Source: Bacillota bacterium (GTDB lineage: Bacteria > Bacillota > Clostridia > Acetivibrionales > DSM-1351). From it: 24,314 bases of DNA. The position numbers and the translations under genes were made by a program. Shown here one piece after another: positions 22,120 through 24,314 of the stretch; within the stretch, counting starts at the first letter, position 1, and the number at the start of each line of letters is the position of its first letter. The stretch is from the NCBI GenBank assembly GCA_023431385.1, contig JAEYWA010000130.1, positions 1 to 24,314 on the forward strand, written 5' to 3'. Under the pieces are notes generated by a model, which saw nothing but the letters and a program-made list of their open reading frames with translations, ran no database searches and was not told the origin of the DNA.

Positions 22120-24204
22120 CTAGTCCTCATCATCTTCAATCATCTGCTTCTTGGCTTCCTCAATTATCTTATTGGCTACTATTGCCGGAGCCTCCTCGTA
22201 TCTTTCAAACCATAGCTTGAAGTATCCGCGGCCTTGAGTCATCGATCTCAGGTCGGTAGCATATTTGAACATTTCGGATTGTGGCACCTCGGCTTCAACC
22301 TGCTGCATCCCGCCGTTCTGAGGATTCATTCCCAATATACGACCGCGTCTCTTGTTCAGATCACCAATGATGTCTCCCATATATTTGTCAGGCACGTATA
22401 CTTCAACATGGGCTATTGGTTCAAGCAGCACCGGGCCGGCCATTGGCAACCCCTTCTTAAATGCGAGTCTTGCTGCGATTTTGAATGCCATTTCCGATGA
22501 GTCAACATCATGATAGGAGCCATCAACCAGTGTCGCTTTTAGATTAACTACTGGATAGCCTGCCAGAACACCTTTGACAATTGCGTCCCTCAAGCCTTTT
22601 TCTACTGCAGGATGGTAAGATTTTGGCACTGAACCGCCGAATATCTTTTCTTCAAAAGTAAGATCTTCCTTATCACCGTGCTCAAACTCAATCCATACAT
22701 GTCCATACTGTCCATGTCCTCCGGATTGCTTTTTATGCTTTCCTTCAACCTTTACCTTCTTTTTAATAGTTTCTCTATAAGGAACCTTCGGGTCTACAAG
22801 ATTAACCGCCACACCGAATTTTGCCTTCAGCTTGCTTACGATTACGTCCAGATGCTGTTCTCCTACTCCAGAAATAAGCGTTTGATGGGTTTCAACATTG
22901 GTTGACACCTTAAAGGTCGGATCTTCATCCTGCAGTTTATGCAAACCTGAATTAATCTTCTCTTCATCGCCTTTTGCTTTTGGCTCAACAGCCATAGACA
23001 AAGCCGGATCAGGGAACACAATTTTGTTCAAAACTACTTTATTTGTCTGATCACAAAGAGTATCATTGGTATTCGTTGCCACCAGCTTGGCTACTCCTCC
23101 GATATCTCCAGCAATAAGCTTGTCGGTAGGTATTTGCTTCTTTCCGCGCATTACAAATATTTGACCGATTTTTTCAATTTTTTCAGTTGTTGAGTTATAG
23201 ACGGTTGCATCGGCTTTCAAGGTTCCTGAATATACTCTGAACATTGAGATTTTTCCTACAAACGGGTCGGCAATCGTTTTAAAGACTAAAGCAGCCATAG
23301 GAGCCGCCGGATTAGCCTTTATTTCAACAGTATCATCTGATCCTGCCTTAACAGCCTTATTATTGATGCTTTCAGGAGATGGCATATACTCCACAATTGC
23401 ATCCATTAATTCTTTGACGCCCATGTTCTGAAGTGCGGAACCACTAAATACCGGAGAAATTGAACCGTCAGCTATGCCTGCCTTTATACCATTTTGGAGT
23501 TCTTCCTTTGTATAAGGTTCACCGCAAAAGAATTTCTCCATAAGTGCCTCATCGGTTTCAGCGATAAGTTCATTTAAGGAATCTTTTATTTGAGATATTT
23601 TATCAGTTAAATCGGAAGGAATATCAGTATCTATTACCTTATCCTTCTGGAATTTTTTCGCAGTCATATTGATTATATCTACATAACCAACATATTTTTC
23701 AGCCTCATAGATTGGAAGCTGGAAAGGAATAACTCCGTTTCCGAATGTACTTGTCATTTTGTCTAATGCGGCATTAAAATTTGCATTTTCTTCATCCATT
23801 TTGTTTATAAAGAATATTTTAGCTGCATTATGTTCTTTAGCATATGCCCAGGACTTTTCGGTACCGACAGAAACACCGCTTTTTGCTGAAACTATAATAA
23901 CCGCGCCTTCAGCAACTCGGATTCCCTGCATTACTTCACCAACAAAATCAAAATAACCAGGAGTGTCGATCACATTAATCTTATGGTCAAGCCATTCACA
24001 TGGAGCCATAGCTGTGCTAATGGAAATCTTTCTTTTAACTTCCTCAGGGTCGTAGTCTGTTGCGGTTGTACCATCTGCCACTTTGCCAAATCTGTCCAAA
24101 ACCCCCGTATTGAACAGCATAGCCTCTGCCAGCGTAGTTTTACCTCCGTTACCGTGAGCCAAGAGGCAAATATTCCGTAGTTTTTGTACGGCATAGTCCT
24201 TCAT
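22120..24204 (-). CDS. EF-G-like translational GTPase (non-canonical paralogue)
   Basis: Full-length elongation factor G homologue of 694 aa, with the GTPase domain, domain II, and domains III-V. It differs from housekeeping EF-G. The G1 loop reads AHGNGGKT rather than AHxDAGKT. The G3 motif reads DTPGYFDF, so the His that positions catalytic water in translational GTPases is Tyr. NKMD (G4) is intact. The C-terminal half keeps GHGQYGHVWIEFE and the C-terminal RRGRILGM segment typical of EF-G domains IV-V, and the protein ends in an acidic tail (EDDED). This matches the widespread but poorly understood EF-G-like (FusA-related) family seen in clostridia and Thermotoga. Its true role is not established: ribosome rescue, recycling or antibiotic/stress protection are possible. 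The start at 24204 is chosen for GGGGG seven bases upstream; an ATG at 24210 is too close to it. Confidence 0.92.
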   Translation of the reverse strand: MKDYAVQKLRNICLLAHGNGGKTTLAEAMLFNTGVLDRFGKVADGTTATDYDPEEVKRKISISTAMAPCEWLDHKINVIDTPGYFDFVGEVMQGIRVAEGAVIIVSAKSGVSVGTEKSWAYAKEHNAAKIFFINKMDEENANFNAALDKMTSTFGNGVIPFQLPIYEAEKYVGYVDIINMTAKKFQKDKVIDTDIPSDLTDKISQIKDSLNELIAETDEALMEKFFCGEPYTKEELQNGIKAGIADGSISPVFSGSALQNMGVKELMDAIVEYMPSPESINNKAVKAGSDDTVEIKANPAAPMAALVFKTIADPFVGKISMFRVYSGTLKADATVYNSTTEKIEKIGQIFVMRGKKQIPTDKLIAGDIGGVAKLVATNTNDTLCDQTNKVVLNKIVFPDPALSMAVEPKAKGDEEKINSGLHKLQDEDPTFKVSTNVETHQTLISGVGEQHLDVIVSKLKAKFGVAVNLVDPKVPYRETIKKKVKVEGKHKKQSGGHGQYGHVWIEFEHGDKEDLTFEEKIFGGSVPKSYHPAVEKGLRDAIVKGVLAGYPVVNLKATLVDGSYHDVDSSEMAFKIAARLAFKKGLPMAGPVLLEPIAHVEVYVPDKYMGDIIGDLNKRRGRILGMNPQNGGMQQVEAEVPQSEMFKYATDLRSMTQGRGYFKLWFERYEEAPAIVANKIIEEAKKQMIEDDED

Positions 24205-24249
24205 AATCATTCCCCCTTATTAATTTTAATCGTTTCACACTGTATATGA

Positions 24250-24299
24250 GGAAGTCATAAAGATATACCTAAGATTCGGATTCTACCTTTATGTCTTCC
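24250..24299. repeat. Imperfect inverted repeat in the EF-G-like leader
   Basis: Arms GGAAGTCATAAAG (24250-24262) and CTTTATGTCTTCC (24287-24299) pair over 13 bp with a single mismatch, around a 24-base loop. It lies 46-95 bases before the EF-G-like start. There is no T-run on the minus strand, so it is not an obvious terminator of an upstream gene; a leader structure is possible. The window ends 15 bases beyond it. Confidence 0.5.
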
Positions 24300-24314
24300 C
24301 AAAAACCGCTTTAA

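Noticed and set aside
1..24314. CRISPR arrays, tRNA/rRNA genes, transposases, phage genes
   Set aside because: I saw no regularly spaced repeats, cloverleaf or rRNA-like sequence, and no transposase, integrase or phage-like protein in any frame.

Overview
The window looks like a chromosomal segment of a low-GC, anaerobic, polysaccharide-using Firmicute, most like the mesophilic Ruminiclostridium/Clostridium group. The clues are the ctsR-mcsA-mcsB-clpC order, AGGAGG-type ribosome sites, A/T-rich intergenic DNA, YesM/YesN-type two-component proteins and several GH94 phosphorylases. This placement is inference from gene content, not a database match. Every gene I can support lies on the minus strand, so transcription runs from high to low coordinates.

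Right end (about 24300-22000): a complete EF-G-like GTPase with altered G1 and G3 motifs, preceded by an imperfect inverted repeat and followed by a strong terminator.

Middle (about 21940-4830): a carbohydrate-use island in three blocks. Block 1 starts with a LacI-family repressor. It continues with an intracellular GH30 glycosidase, a galactose-mutarotase-like gene split by a one-base frameshift in an A6 run, and two very different GH94 phosphorylases. One is 908 aa (laminaribiose-phosphorylase size) and the other 1056 aa (close to 1,2-beta-oligoglucan phosphorylase size). Two palindromes sharing the core TAGCGCTA lie in front of lacI and GH30 and are probably the repressor's operators. Block 2 is a YesN/YesM response regulator and histidine kinase pair behind its own sigma-A-like promoter. 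Block 3 is an oligosaccharide ABC importer (two permeases and a lipoprotein, no ATPase), with a candidate promoter of its own and a perfect terminator at its end. The simplest reading is that oligosaccharides are captured by the lipoprotein, imported with a shared ATPase encoded elsewhere, trimmed by GH30 and phosphorolysed to alpha-glucose-1-phosphate. The two-component system would control uptake and LacI would control catabolism. No secreted depolymerase is present. The exact glucan is unknown; a beta-linked glucan of mixed or unusual linkage (1,2 / 1,3 / 1,6) is the best hypothesis.

Left end (about 4500-1): a small hypothetical gene, then the heat-shock/protein-arginine-phosphorylation operon ctsR-mcsA-mcsB-clpC. 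A perfect CtsR operator precedes ctsR, an odd A/T-rich repeat region lies between mcsB and clpC, and clpC is cut by the window edge.

All identifications come from reading motifs, lengths and context; no searches were run. Substrate assignments of the GH94 and GH30 enzymes are the least certain.
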